A stretch of DNA of 64,000 nucleotides from Paenibacillus sp. UNC451MF (GCF_000686845.1 NZ_JMLS01000026.1:1-64000), one strand, 5' to 3'. Positions 40,997 through 51,757 are shown, counted from the stretch's first letter. The notes: generated by a model from the letters alone, not told the origin. Numbers and translations: made by a program.

Positions 40997-42328
40997 ATGA
41001 AGCTTGTATTGCTCTCTGGAGGGTCTGGGATACGATTATGGCCTTTATCCAACGAACAACGTCCAAAGCAGTTTATTAAGTTGTTCAACGAACCTCATCA
41101 GACCGAGCCGGTATCCATGCTGCAAAAAGTATGGAGCCAGCTGGAAAGTCGTCATCTGCACCGTGATGCCATCATTGGTGCGGCTGTAAGCCAGAGGGAA
41201 CATATACGCGAGCAGCTTGGTCGTCATGTTGATCTTGTATTAGAGCCGACCAAACGGGACACGTTTCCCGCCATCTTGTTGTCGGTTGCTTATTTATACA
41301 CCCATCGTGGAATTTCCCATGATGAGACAGTGATTGTGTTGCCTGTTGACGGGCAAGTAGAGGATTCCTTCTATGATGCTTTAATTAAGCTGCCGGAGGT
41401 TCTGGAAAGCTCCGGTGCCAATATTGCCCTAATGGGAGTCAAGCCTACCATGCCGTCTGAGAAATATGGTTATATGCTGCCTGAGGCTGGGAGTCTTGGA
41501 GGGCAGACAGTAGCTGTTCGTCGGTTTTATGAGAAGCCCTCAGCAAGCGATGCAGCGAAGTATATAGAGCTTGGCGCTCTATGGAATTGTGGTGTGTTTT
41601 GTTTTAAGGCTGGCTTCCTGCTCGATATCCTGAAGCGTATGAAGCTGCCGGATACATATGAAGAGCTTCTCCTTGCTTATTCGGAATTGGAAAGCCGAAG
41701 CTTCGATTATGCAGTTGTGGAGCGGGAACAACGCATCACAGCGCTCGTTTATGAAGGGCCGTGGAAGGATCTTGGAACATGGAGCTCATTGACAGAAGAG
41801 ATCAGTGAGGCATTGACTGGCAATGGCTTAATCAGCAATAGCTGCAGCCGTGTTCATATTATTAATGAACTGGATGCTCCTGTTGTTGTATTGGGGTTAA
41901 CTGATGTTATTGTTGCTGCCAGCCGTGAGGGGATCTTGATCACGCATAAAGGAGAAGATGGACAGCTTAAAGATGCATTGAGCCAATTGCGGAAGACAGC
42001 GAGGGAAAGCGAAACCGATTCTGTTTCACAATCGCGTGATATAGACCAATGCGTCCTTGAAGATGGGATCGTAGTTACCACTCGGCGTATTTGCTTAAAA
42101 GTGGGAATGGAAATGAAGCGATTAAAGCCCGCTGACGAATACAAACAGACTGTCACCTGGACGATTGTGAGCGGAAGCTCACGAATAATTAAAAACGATG
42201 AGCCCTTCACTTTACCTACTGGGGGCACCATCATATTGAATCACAGAGATACAGCAGTGCTTCAGGCTATGGAGACAGTCTATGTAATAGAAATTGTTAA
42301 AGATGATTACAGCTCACAAAGGGAGTGA
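40997..42328 (+). CDS. manC: Mannose-1-phosphate guanylyltransferase (GDP-mannose pyrophosphorylase)
   Basis: The enzyme makes GDP-mannose from mannose-1-phosphate and GTP. The 443-residue product has the nucleotidyltransferase core LVLLSGGSGIRLWPLS and RPKQFIKLF, EPTKRDTFPAI, VLPVDGQVED, EKYGYMLPE, RFYEKPSASDAAKYI and ALWNCGVFCFKAG, then a GDP-mannose-type linker and a partial cupin-like C-domain that lacks the usual isomerase metal motif, so it is probably monofunctional. Start ATG 40997 after GGGTG. First gene of a six-gene operon that ends at 47857. Confidence 0.92.
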   Translation: MKLVLLSGGSGIRLWPLSNEQRPKQFIKLFNEPHQTEPVSMLQKVWSQLESRHLHRDAIIGAAVSQREHIREQLGRHVDLVLEPTKRDTFPAILLSVAYLYTHRGISHDETVIVLPVDGQVEDSFYDALIKLPEVLESSGANIALMGVKPTMPSEKYGYMLPEAGSLGGQTVAVRRFYEKPSASDAAKYIELGALWNCGVFCFKAGFLLDILKRMKLPDTYEELLLAYSELESRSFDYAVVEREQRITALVYEGPWKDLGTWSSLTEEISEALTGNGLISNSCSRVHIINELDAPVVVLGLTDVIVAASREGILITHKGEDGQLKDALSQLRKTARESETDSVSQSRDIDQCVLEDGIVVTTRRICLKVGMEMKRLKPADEYKQTVTWTIVSGSSRIIKNDEPFTLPTGGTIILNHRDTAVLQAMETVYVIEIVKDDYSSQRE

Positions 42329-42334
42329 CGAATT

Positions 42335-42565
42335 GTGAGGGAAAAATCGCTGTTAGGGTACAATCCCCGCAAAGTAGAACGTTATTTTTCGGCATTAGAG
42401 GCCAAAGAGGCGCTGTTGGACGAGCAGCTTAGAGAGGAAGAGGCGATGTATAAGCAGAAGGAAGCGGAGCTGCTTGGCGAGCTAACTGCCCTCAGGCATA
42501 AAATAGATGAATTAGACCAATTGGAAACGGGCTTGAAGCAATGGATTCAAAGAAACCGGAATTAA
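42335..42565 (+). CDS. Small coiled-coil protein, DivIVA-like N-terminus
   Basis: The 76-residue product begins SLLGYNPRKVERYFSALEAK, which resembles the GYxxxxV(D/E)xF start of DivIVA/GpsB proteins, then runs as one long charged coiled coil to WIQRNRN. There is no membrane segment. Start GTG 42335 follows GGGAGTGA. Its 3' end overlaps the start of the MshEN-GT2 gene by 25 nt, so translation is coupled. The synthase begins with a coiled coil too, so the two may bind each other and set its position in the cell; this is inference. Confidence 0.7.
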   Translation: MREKSLLGYNPRKVERYFSALEAKEALLDEQLREEEAMYKQKEAELLGELTALRHKIDELDQLETGLKQWIQRNRN

Positions 42566-44874
42566 CTCGATCATTCGGTCTCGCTTGGTTCGGACTCCGC
42601 AGAGGCTTGACCGATAAGTATGCGACACAGCTGGAAGAACGCATAAGGAACAAACAAGATCTCATTGAAAATAGGGGTATGTCGAATCAGCGACAACTAG
42701 CTGAGCTTCGTAAGCAAATAGAACTGCTGCAAAGGGAATGCGACGCCAAAGAACAGTATGTTGAAGCCTTGATTGAGCAAAAGCTATCGATTCTTAATCA
42801 AGAAGGCTTCAAGCCTTTACTGGAGGAGCAAGTGAGCAAGCCTAGAATGAGGCTTGGCGATTTGCTTGTCGAGGAAAGGCTAATCACCGAACAGCAGTTA
42901 GCGGCAGCTATAGAAGAGCAGCGTAAATTAGGCGGCAGACTGGGCGATATTGTTGCCGAAATGGGCTTTGCTGACAAGGAACATATTACAGCCATCATGA
43001 ACCGCCAATCGCATAAAGGCCGTCTGGGCGATATGTTAGTGGAAACAGGCGCTATTACCCAAGCGCAGCTCAACCAAGCATTGGATTTTCAGCGCAAAAG
43101 CGGCGGCTTGCTGGGGGATATTCTTATGTCCTTACGCTACATCGAACCGGAGAGGCTCTACCGCCATATCGCCACGCAAAACAACATTGGACGAATTGGT
43201 ACGGAATTCGAATTTGATATGGTAAACAAGCTGCCGGAATCCATGGCGCGGCAGCATGACGCAGTCGTTATTAATCAGAACCCTCATCGATACTTGGTTG
43301 CTGTTGGGGGGCCGCTGACGGAAGAGTCGCGCAGCACCTTGGAAACGTGGCTGGGACTTCCCATCGAACAAGTTTTAGCGACACGCGAAGAAATGGAATT
43401 TTTTTGGAAGGAAATTTACCCGACAGAGCTAATGGCAGAAAGCACACAGAAGCTGGTGATCGAGCAGCCGCAAAATTCGGCTCATGTCACATTTACCAAC
43501 GCACAGCTAGTTGCAGCTGGGATCGGGTTGTTTTTACTTTTGATCAGCCTGGGGCTGGATTGGTTTCATACGTTGATTGTTATCAATATTGCGGTACAAA
43601 TCTTTTATTTCTCTATGACCTTATTCAAGTTCATGATTATTATGTACGGCACGCGGGATCGTGCGCAAATTCGCTTTACTCAGGAACAAATTGACGAGAT
43701 TGACGAGAGAACGCTGCCGATGTATACGATTCTCGTCCCTATGTATAAGGAAAGTCATATTATTCCACATTTGCTTAACAATATCGAGCAGTTGGACTAT
43801 CCGAAGGCCAAGCTGGATGTGAGACTTCTTATCGAAGAGGATGATATCGAGGCTCAGGAGCTGTTAAAGGAAATGAAGCTGCCTGCCTATTACACGACCA
43901 TTGTGGTACCTCATAGCTTGCCTAAGACGAAGCCAAAGGCTTGCAATTATGGGCTTATACGTGCACGTGGGGAATACGTCGTCATTTATGACGCGGAGGA
44001 CAGGCCGGATTCCGATCAGCTCAAAAAGGTGCATGCGGCATTTATGGAAAACCCGGAGCATTGCGCCTGTATTCAAGCGAAGCTGAATTACTTCAACAGT
44101 GAGCAAAACCTGCTTACGCGCTGGTTTACCCATGAATACAGCATGTGGTTTGAGCTGCTGCTGCCTGGCGTTATGCAGTTGGACATCCCGATTCCTCTTG
44201 GAGGAACGTCCAATCATTTTAAAATGTCGGTGCTAAAAGAAATTAATGCATGGGACCCATACAATGTTACTGAGGATGCCGACTTGGGCATTCGACTGTA
44301 CAAATCGGGGTATACAACTGCCATTGTTGATTCTCGGACATGGGAAGAAGCCAACAGCCGGGTCGGGAACTGGATACGTCAACGGTCACGATGGATCAAA
44401 GGCTATATGCAAACATGGCTCGTTCATATGCGTAATCCGTTGAGATTGTATCGGGAGCTCGGATTCAAAGGGTTTATGGGCTTTCAAGTTATGGTCCTGG
44501 CGACTCCGATGCTGCCGCTCCTAAATCCGGTATTTTGGGTGATGATCGTGCTTTGGTATGGCTGGAAGGCTGCTTGGATTCCGCAGTTTTTCCCGGGATT
44601 TATTTATTATTTGGCAGCAGTAGAGTTTTTGATTGGTAACTTCTTGTTTGTGTTCAGTAATGTGGCAGGAGTCTACTGGGTCATCGATCAGCTGGAAAGA
44701 AAGAATGAACATGTTTTTTCTTATCGTTTTGTCAAGCATGCCCTTCTTACTCCTATCTATTGGGTGTTGATGAGTATTGCGGCGATAAAAGCAGCTTGGC
44801 AGTTGATTACAAAGCCGTTTTATTGGGAGAAGACAACTCACGGACTTAACAAACAAACAACAGTCTCTAAATAA
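42541..44874 (+). CDS. GT2 glycan synthase with N-terminal MshEN-like c-di-GMP repeats
   Basis: The 777-residue chain has, in order: coiled coil (about 25-95); four half-repeats with (R/L)LGD at 104, 133, 161 and 190, each with the pattern LV..G.I....L..A...Q, as in MshEN/GspE-N c-di-GMP domains; a linker domain (200-310); two transmembrane helices (about 322-368); a cytosolic GT2 domain with DAED (484-487), TEDAD (577-581) and QRSRW (614-618); and several C-terminal helices. The GT2 motifs are complete, so it is probably an active processive synthase switched by c-di-GMP. E. coli NfrB joins the same domain types in the other order. The glycan is unknown; manC points to mannose. Confidence 0.85.
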   Translation: MDSKKPELTRSFGLAWFGLRRGLTDKYATQLEERIRNKQDLIENRGMSNQRQLAELRKQIELLQRECDAKEQYVEALIEQKLSILNQEGFKPLLEEQVSKPRMRLGDLLVEERLITEQQLAAAIEEQRKLGGRLGDIVAEMGFADKEHITAIMNRQSHKGRLGDMLVETGAITQAQLNQALDFQRKSGGLLGDILMSLRYIEPERLYRHIATQNNIGRIGTEFEFDMVNKLPESMARQHDAVVINQNPHRYLVAVGGPLTEESRSTLETWLGLPIEQVLATREEMEFFWKEIYPTELMAESTQKLVIEQPQNSAHVTFTNAQLVAAGIGLFLLLISLGLDWFHTLIVINIAVQIFYFSMTLFKFMIIMYGTRDRAQIRFTQEQIDEIDERTLPMYTILVPMYKESHIIPHLLNNIEQLDYPKAKLDVRLLIEEDDIEAQELLKEMKLPAYYTTIVVPHSLPKTKPKACNYGLIRARGEYVVIYDAEDRPDSDQLKKVHAAFMENPEHCACIQAKLNYFNSEQNLLTRWFTHEYSMWFELLLPGVMQLDIPIPLGGTSNHFKMSVLKEINAWDPYNVTEDADLGIRLYKSGYTTAIVDSRTWEEANSRVGNWIRQRSRWIKGYMQTWLVHMRNPLRLYRELGFKGFMGFQVMVLATPMLPLLNPVFWVMIVLWYGWKAAWIPQFFPGFIYYLAAVEFLIGNFLFVFSNVAGVYWVIDQLERKNEHVFSYRFVKHALLTPIYWVLMSIAAIKAAWQLITKPFYWEKTTHGLNKQTTVSK

Positions 44875-44902
44875 CAATGTTCAAGGTAGGAGGGGAGTGT
44901 AG

Positions 44903-46507
44903 ATGGTCAAGCTTCATCGAAGTATGTATTGGGCATTATTCCTCCTTCTATTTGGACTTGAATTTGCAGTAGGGTTCTATGTTAGCCATACCATTGGCTA
45001 TGTCCATTCTGACGCTATGAGCCGTGTCGCTAATGCATTCTATGTCTTGTTTAGCCGAGATCCTCACTTAGGTGCCATCGGCTTTGTATGGACTCCGCTT
45101 CCAAGCTTGGTAGATCTGATTTTTCTGCTGCCGTATCGGTGGTTTCCTGCACTTGCATCTTCAGGGGTGGCAGGAGTGATTATGAGCAGTCTTTTTGCAG
45201 GGATGACTGCGGCTATGCTGGCCCGTGCGGCTATAAGCTTTGGTTTGCCAGGCTGGTTTGCGATAGTATTCAGTCTCTTATTCAGCTGTAATCCGTTCAT
45301 GTTCTTATTTGGAGCTAACGGGATGAGCGATGCGCCTTTTATATTCTTTATCATGTATTCTGTGGTCCATTTGAGTCACTGGATAAGGAGTCGAAATGTC
45401 AGAAGTCTTATAAAAGTTAGCTTCGCGCTTGCTTTAGCCTTCTGGACTAGATACGAAGCCGTGCCGCTTGGAGCTGCAATGGGCTTGGCTGTGATTATTA
45501 TTGTTTTTCTGATACCGCGGTATGGCGCAGATAGGGAACAACTACCCAAGCACAAGCTTAGCTATAAATATTTTCATGTTGAGGGAACGTGGGTGCTGCT
45601 GCTTTCTCCGATAGTGTTCTCCGGTTTGCTGTGGATATGGTTTAACTACTTAATTATGGGAAATCCTTTGTTTTTCCTAAATGGAGATTATTCTAATGTA
45701 GCTCAGGCTCAGCAGCTGGCGTCTGAAGAGAAATTCGCCGAGATGATTGGAAATCCAATTTCCGCGAGTTGGTTTGTGTTGAAAAAAACAGCCTACTACT
45801 CTATTCCTCTCGTCAGTATCATCCTGCTTAGAATTTGGAATCGACGTTGGTTTTTTTGGGATTTTCTCGTCTTGGTGCTGCTATTTATCTCTATCATCAC
45901 ACTTCAATGGTTAATGCTATTAAAGGGCACCTCTTACGGTTGGTTCCGTTATTTTATGTATGTATTACCTATTACGGTGGCCTGGCTGCCCTATGAGCTG
46001 GCTCGCGTGAAAAAGACGTTTTTCAATTACAGTATTGTCATTTCGGGTATGGCAGCAACTTGTGTTCTCCTCACATCCGCTTTGATGAATCCGCAAATTG
46101 CACCGGATGAGAATAAATTTATACAAGCCAAGCACTATGCAGTTTCTCAAACGGTTGAGAAGGAGATAGCGCATTACTTGGATACAGAGCTGGCTGGGTA
46201 CAACATCTTGATGGACTCTTACTCCGCCTATTCCGTTATCCTGAACAGCCAACATCCCGAAAAGTATCTTATTACGAGTGACTTCGAATTTCATGAATCG
46301 CTGGAAGACCCGGTAGGGAGCGGCGTTGATTTCATTCTTAGTCCCAAGCCGGATAAAAGCTCTGCTGACAGCATCGATAACCAAAAATATCAGCTTTATG
46401 ATAAAGGTGCTCCGTGGTGCGAGCTTTATAAGGAATTCGGGGGAAAATGGAGATTGTACAAGGTAATCCGTACGTTGGACGGGGGGAGCCCAAATGAACA
46501 GCATTGA
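44903..46507 (+). CDS. GT-C fold glycosyltransferase, polytopic membrane protein
   Basis: The 534-residue product has about ten to eleven transmembrane segments and a C-terminal extracytoplasmic domain. The first outer loop has YVHSDAMSRVANAFYVLFSR, with an acidic residue and position typical of PMT/ArnT-type GT-C enzymes, which take sugar from a polyprenyl-phosphate carrier outside the membrane. In the operon it is followed by the carrier-loading GT2 and a GtrA flippase, completing a three-component transmembrane glycosylation set. Start ATG 44903 follows GGAGGGGAG. Its 3' end overlaps the next gene by 14 nt. Confidence 0.82.
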   Translation: MVKLHRSMYWALFLLLFGLEFAVGFYVSHTIGYVHSDAMSRVANAFYVLFSRDPHLGAIGFVWTPLPSLVDLIFLLPYRWFPALASSGVAGVIMSSLFAGMTAAMLARAAISFGLPGWFAIVFSLLFSCNPFMFLFGANGMSDAPFIFFIMYSVVHLSHWIRSRNVRSLIKVSFALALAFWTRYEAVPLGAAMGLAVIIIVFLIPRYGADREQLPKHKLSYKYFHVEGTWVLLLSPIVFSGLLWIWFNYLIMGNPLFFLNGDYSNVAQAQQLASEEKFAEMIGNPISASWFVLKKTAYYSIPLVSIILLRIWNRRWFFWDFLVLVLLFISIITLQWLMLLKGTSYGWFRYFMYVLPITVAWLPYELARVKKTFFNYSIVISGMAATCVLLTSALMNPQIAPDENKFIQAKHYAVSQTVEKEIAHYLDTELAGYNILMDSYSAYSVILNSQHPEKYLITSDFEFHESLEDPVGSGVDFILSPKPDKSSADSIDNQKYQLYDKGAPWCELYKEFGGKWRLYKVIRTLDGGSPNEQH

Positions 46508-47471
46508 GCCTGAAATATCTGTAATTATTCCCGTTTATAATGAGGAGGTTCATATTTATCAGTCTTTACTTCGGATTGAAAAAGAAATCAGCCGAATGAC
46601 TTCTTCTTATGAGATTATGATCATAGACGACGGTTCAAAGGACTGTACTTGGGAACAGTTGGTCCAATTCGGAGAGCATTCGGATCATTTTTATGCATTG
46701 CGGCTTAGCCGAAACTTCGGTAAGGAACTGGCAATGTGTGCGGGGTTAGAGCACGCTCGTGGCAAAGCAGTTATTATTATGGATTCAGATATGCAGCATC
46801 CCCCCGAGCTCTTGCAGCAGATGATCCGTTTATGGCGTGAAGAGGGAAAAGATATTGTAGAGTGCGTCAAGCGAAATCGCGGAAATGAAACGCTGGATAA
46901 AGCGATAGGCTCTTCTATGTTTTACACCATCCTTAATAAGCTTTCAGGATATGAATTACGAGGTGCGTCCGATTATAAATTATTGGACCAGAAAGTGGTG
47001 CGGGCATGGAGAGAAATGCCGGAGAGAAACACCTTCTTTAGAGGGATGGTTGCATGGCTAGGATTCGATAAGGCGCAAATTGATTTCGAGGTTGCGGATC
47101 GGGTGGACGGTAATAGTCAATGGAGCTTTGCAAATCTATTGAAGCTGGCTGTTAATGCTGTAGTGGCCTTCTCTTCCATACCGCTTCGTTTTGTTAGTAT
47201 ATTTGGTGCCATCTTTTTGCTAGGAGCTGTAATCTTAGGGATTCAAACCTTATTTCAAAAATTTCTCGGTAATGCAGTGACCGGTTTTACGACCGTTATT
47301 TTGCTGCTTCTTGTGATAGGTAGTGTGATTATGATTTCGTTAGGAATAATTGGGGAGTATATAGCCTCGATCTATAATGAGGTTAAGGGGAGACCTCGTT
47401 ATCTTATCAGTGAAAAAATTTATAGCATGAATAATGAGACCGAAGCCTTGTTTGAAGTGAGCCGAACCTAA
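46494..47471 (+). CDS. Polyprenyl-phosphate sugar transferase, GT2 (DPM1/GtrB/CsbB type)
   Basis: The 325-residue product has an N-terminal GT2 domain (SVIIPVYNEEVHIYQSL, IDDGSKDCTWEQL, RLSRNFGKELAMCAGLEHARG, IIMDSDMQHPPELL) and two C-terminal transmembrane helices. This family transfers a sugar from a nucleotide donor to undecaprenyl phosphate on the cytosolic face. Given manC upstream, GDP-mannose is a reasonable donor but this is inference. The stop TAA overlaps the gtrA start by one nt. Confidence 0.9.
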   Translation: MNSIEPEISVIIPVYNEEVHIYQSLLRIEKEISRMTSSYEIMIIDDGSKDCTWEQLVQFGEHSDHFYALRLSRNFGKELAMCAGLEHARGKAVIIMDSDMQHPPELLQQMIRLWREEGKDIVECVKRNRGNETLDKAIGSSMFYTILNKLSGYELRGASDYKLLDQKVVRAWREMPERNTFFRGMVAWLGFDKAQIDFEVADRVDGNSQWSFANLLKLAVNAVVAFSSIPLRFVSIFGAIFLLGAVILGIQTLFQKFLGNAVTGFTTVILLLLVIGSVIMISLGIIGEYIASIYNEVKGRPRYLISEKIYSMNNETEALFEVSRT

Positions 47472-47857
47472 TGAACATAAAATTGATATTGAAATATGGC
47501 TTAGTCGGATTATTGGGGACCGTATTGCATTTTGCGGTATTGGTTGCGTTAGTGGAGGGTGTCCAATTTCAACCGGTCTGGGCTTCTGCAATCGGCTTTA
47601 TAGTCGTTCTTCTGGTATCTTATGTGCTGAACAAATATTGGACCTTCCAAGACTCTCCCTCAGGGTGGAAACCATTGGTTAAATATTCGGTGGTTTCTGG
47701 GGTTGGGTTATTATTAAACAGCGGAATTATGTATACCGTAGTAGATTGGCTGCACTGGAATTACTTGATAGGTCAATGCTTTGTTGTGATCGCAGTACCT
47801 ATATCCAATTTTATATTTAATTACTATTGGACCTTTCGTAAATCGGCACACTCCTAA
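47471..47857 (+). CDS. GtrA-family membrane protein (lipid-linked sugar flippase)
   Basis: The 128-residue product has four transmembrane helices and the GtrA pattern: KYGLVGLLGTVLHFAVLVAL at the start, FIVVLLVSYVLNKYWTFQ in the middle and FIFNYYWTFRKS at the end. GtrA proteins are thought to flip undecaprenyl-phosphate sugars outward for GT-C enzymes. It is last in the operon and coupled to the preceding GT2. Confidence 0.92.
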   Translation: MNIKLILKYGLVGLLGTVLHFAVLVALVEGVQFQPVWASAIGFIVVLLVSYVLNKYWTFQDSPSGWKPLVKYSVVSGVGLLLNSGIMYTVVDWLHWNYLIGQCFVVIAVPISNFIFNYYWTFRKSAHS

Positions 47858-47883
47858 CGGGAATGATAGCTTGGGAATGCCAC

Positions 47884-47912
47884 TTGACTCTTCAGATATT
47901 TCGGCATATAAT
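47884..47912 (+). promoter_or_regulatory. Sigma-A promoter of ilvB-ilvN
   Basis: TTGACT (47884-47889), 17-nt spacer, TATAAT (47907-47912), only 26 nt after gtrA. Confidence 0.9.
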
Positions 47913-47919
47913 GATTGAA

Positions 47920-48268
47920 AAGTACAACTTTGCTGAAAACGGCAATGATGAGGACGAAGTTATAAGGGCTCTTATGTTCAGAGAGCAGAGGATAAGCTGG
48001 AACCGATGCCTTAATCCCTTATGTACGAGCTCACCTCGGAGCTGTTTCCCTGAAAAGTATGCCGGCTAGATTGGCTTAGCTAGTAGGGGAAATCGGAATA
48101 GCACACGTTACCGTGCTGAAGGTATGGTCGCTGATTATGGCTTCATACCTGCTAAGGTTATTTGCTGTGAGGCAGATAACAAACTCTGGGTGGTACCACG
48201 GAAGATTAGAACCCCTTTCGTCCCTTCAGACGCTCTTTGTCGGCGTTTGGGATGATAGGGTTTTTTTG
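47920..48268 (+). promoter_or_regulatory. Leucine-type T-box leader of ilvB
   Basis: Stem I: GAGG (47949 region) and CCTC, with ATAAGGG/CCCTTAT above the specifier loop; the 3' side of the loop has CTC followed by A, a leucine codon. The T-box itself is TGGGTGGTACCACGG (48187-48201), paired across to CGTCCC. A competing terminator with AACCCC...AGGGTTTTTTT ends at 48268. Uncharged leucine tRNA would bind and allow read-through. Confidence 0.9.
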
Positions 48269-48271
48269 CAT

Positions 48272-48330
48272 TGAAAAATAACCGTCATTGCGGTCGTACA
48301 TCACGAATAACGTCGTAGACGTTTTCTCAT
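48272..48330 (+). repeat. Copy C of the two-hairpin dispersed 5'-leader repeat
   Basis: Shares GCGGTCGTACATC, GTAGACG and TTTTCTCAT with copy A. Hairpin 1 is ACCG/CGGT, hairpin 2 is ACGTC-gta-GACGT. It sits between the T-box terminator and the ilvB ribosome site, so it would be transcribed only after read-through. Confidence 0.75.
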
Positions 48331-48352
48331 TTTTCGAGAGGAGGAAAAAATC

Positions 48353-50095
48353 ATGATCGTTCAAACCACTCAAAAGTCAAAAGAACAATTACGGAAAGAG
48401 CTGCTGCAGCCGGATGTTATTACAGGGTCGGAAATGTTACTGCGTAGTTTGCTGCTGGAGGACGTAGATTGCGTCTTTGGTTACCCAGGCGGGGCGGTTT
48501 TATATATTTACGATGCTATGCATGGAAACAAGGATTTCAAACACCTTCTGACACGCCATGAGCAAGGAGCTATTCACGCGGCTGACGGATACGCCCGTTC
48601 CACAGGAAAAGTTGGTGTCTGTATCGCCACTTCCGGTCCAGGGGCTACTAACCTCGTTACCGGGATTGCCACCGCTTATATGGACTCAGTGCCATTGGTT
48701 GTCATTACAGGGAACGTAGCGACGTCGGTCATCGGGACCGATGCATTCCAGGAGGCTGACATTACGGGCATCACAATGCCAATTACGAAGCACAGCTACC
48801 TGGTGCGGGACGTGAATGATTTGCCTCGTATTATCAAGGAAGCTTTCCATATTGCTTCTACAGGACGTAAAGGTCCAGTATTGATCGATATTCCGAAGGA
48901 TGTATCGAATGACAAAGCATCTTTCTACTATCCGGAAAAGGTAGAGATTCGCGGCTACAATCCAACCATTCAGCCTAATAAGCTGCAGGTAGATCGTATG
49001 CTGGAGGCTATCTCCGAATCCGAACGTCCAGTCATTCTGGCCGGCGGCGGTGTTGTCTACTCGAACGCATCCGAAGAACTGCTGGCGTTTGCAGAGAAAA
49101 CCCGGATCCCAGTAACGACGACGCTGCTCGGATTGGGTGGGTTCCCAAGTGCACACGAGCTGTGGATCGGTATGCCGGGGATGCACGGAGCCTACGCGGC
49201 AAACCAGGCTTTGCAAAATTGCGATTTGCTTATCAGCATCGGCGCCCGTTTTGACGACAGGGTAACCATGAAAGTGGATGGCTTCGCTCCGCAAGCGAAG
49301 AAAATCGTTCACATCGACGTCGATCCTGCGGAAATCGGAAAAATCGTGGAAGCAACGATTCCATGCGTAGGCGATGTTAAGGCTGTTCTGCAAATGGCGC
49401 TGCAAAAAGCGAAGCCTTCCAATTCAGAAGCATGGATCAAGGTAGTTCAAGAAAACGTGAAAAATCGTCCATTGCGCTACAAAGATTCCGATACGGAATT
49501 GAAGCCGCAGCATGTTATTGAAATGATTCATGAAACAACGAAGGGCGAAGCGATCGTATCGACAGACGTAGGTCAACATCAAATGTGGGCTGCCCAATAT
49601 TATAAATTCAACCACCCGCGTTCTTTTATCACCTCCGGTGGACTGGGCACGATGGGTTTTGGCTTCCCGTCTGCAATCGGTGCGCAGGTAGCTCATCCGG
49701 ATCGTTTGGTCGTATCGATCAATGGTGACGGCGGTATGCAAATGTGCTCGCAGGAGCTGGCCATTTGTGCAATCAACAACATTCCTGTCAAAATTGCCGT
49801 TATCAACAACCAAGTGTTGGGTATGGTTCGTCAATGGCAGGAAATCATCTATGACAATCGTTACAGCCATATCGACCTGGCAGGAAGCCCTGACTTCGTC
49901 AAGCTGGCTGAAGCCTACGGTGTAAAAGGCTTGAGAGCGACGAACAAAGAAGAAGCTCGCCGCGCTTGGCAGGAAGCTCTGGACACCCCGGGTCCGGTAC
50001 TCGTCGAATTCGTAGTCCGTAAAGGTGAGAACGTGTACCCGATGGTTACACAGGGCTCGACGATAGATGAAATGATAATGGGGGATTCGGAATGA
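48353..50095 (+). CDS. ilvB: Acetolactate synthase, large catalytic subunit
   Basis: Thiamine-dependent condensation of two pyruvates, or of pyruvate and 2-oxobutyrate, at the start of valine, leucine and isoleucine synthesis. The 580-residue product has [14 protein letters not shown], the catalytic Glu region [21 protein letters not shown]-binding GARFDDRVT and the thiamine motif [14 protein letters not shown]...[12 protein letters not shown]. Start ATG 48353 follows GAGGAGG. Its stop overlaps the ilvN start (ATGA). Confidence 0.97.
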   Translation: MIVQTTQKSKEQLRKELLQPDVITGSEMLLRSLLLEDVDCVFGYPGGAVLYIYDAMHGNKDFKHLLTRHEQGAIHAADGYARSTGKVGVCIATSGPGATNLVTGIATAYMDSVPLVVITGNVATSVIGTDAFQEADITGITMPITKHSYLVRDVNDLPRIIKEAFHIASTGRKGPVLIDIPKDVSNDKASFYYPEKVEIRGYNPTIQPNKLQVDRMLEAISESERPVILAGGGVVYSNASEELLAFAEKTRIPVTTTLLGLGGFPSAHELWIGMPGMHGAYAANQALQNCDLLISIGARFDDRVTMKVDGFAPQAKKIVHIDVDPAEIGKIVEATIPCVGDVKAVLQMALQKAKPSNSEAWIKVVQENVKNRPLRYKDSDTELKPQHVIEMIHETTKGEAIVSTDVGQHQMWAAQYYKFNHPRSFITSGGLGTMGFGFPSAIGAQVAHPDRLVVSINGDGGMQMCSQELAICAINNIPVKIAVINNQVLGMVRQWQEIIYDNRYSHIDLAGSPDFVKLAEAYGVKGLRATNKEEARRAWQEALDTPGPVLVEFVVRKGENVYPMVTQGSTIDEMIMGDSE

Positions 50096-50580
50096 ATTAC
50101 AAACATACCATTTCCGTACTAGTGAATAACCAACCCGGCGTCCTGCAGCGTGTATCCGGCTTGTTCGGACGCAGAGGCTTTAATATCGAAAGCATCACGG
50201 TTGGGGAATCTGAAGAAGCGGGCTTGTCCCGTATGGTTATCGTAACCACAGGCGACGAAAAGACGCTGGAGCAAGTGTCCAAGCAGCTGTATAAGCTGAT
50301 CGATGTCATTAAAGTAGTTGACCTGAGCGCCAATCCGATGGTTGCACGCGAGCTTGCCTTGATTAAGGTAAGTGCGGAGCCTAGCGCGCGTCCTGAGATT
50401 CTAGGCGTTGTAGAAACGTTCCGTGCTGCGGTTGTCGATATTGGTCCATCCTCTCTGATCGTTCAAGTGGTTGGGGATTCCGAGAAAATCGATGCTATGG
50501 TCGAGCTGCTTAAGCCATACGGTATTCGTGAGCTGTCCAGAACCGGTGCTACCGCTATGATTCGCGGGTCGGTAAAATAG
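50092..50580 (+). CDS. ilvN: Acetolactate synthase, small regulatory subunit
   Basis: The 162-residue ACT-domain protein ([41 protein letters not shown]) activates IlvB and gives valine feedback. C-domain motif is [18 protein letters not shown]. Start overlaps the ilvB stop by 4 nt. Confidence 0.96.
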   Translation: MNYKHTISVLVNNQPGVLQRVSGLFGRRGFNIESITVGESEEAGLSRMVIVTTGDEKTLEQVSKQLYKLIDVIKVVDLSANPMVARELALIKVSAEPSARPEILGVVETFRAAVVDIGPSSLIVQVVGDSEKIDAMVELLKPYGIRELSRTGATAMIRGSVK

Positions 50581-50605
50581 TCATTATTTCTATGTTGTAA
50601 GATAA

Positions 50606-51757
<1,152 letters not shown>

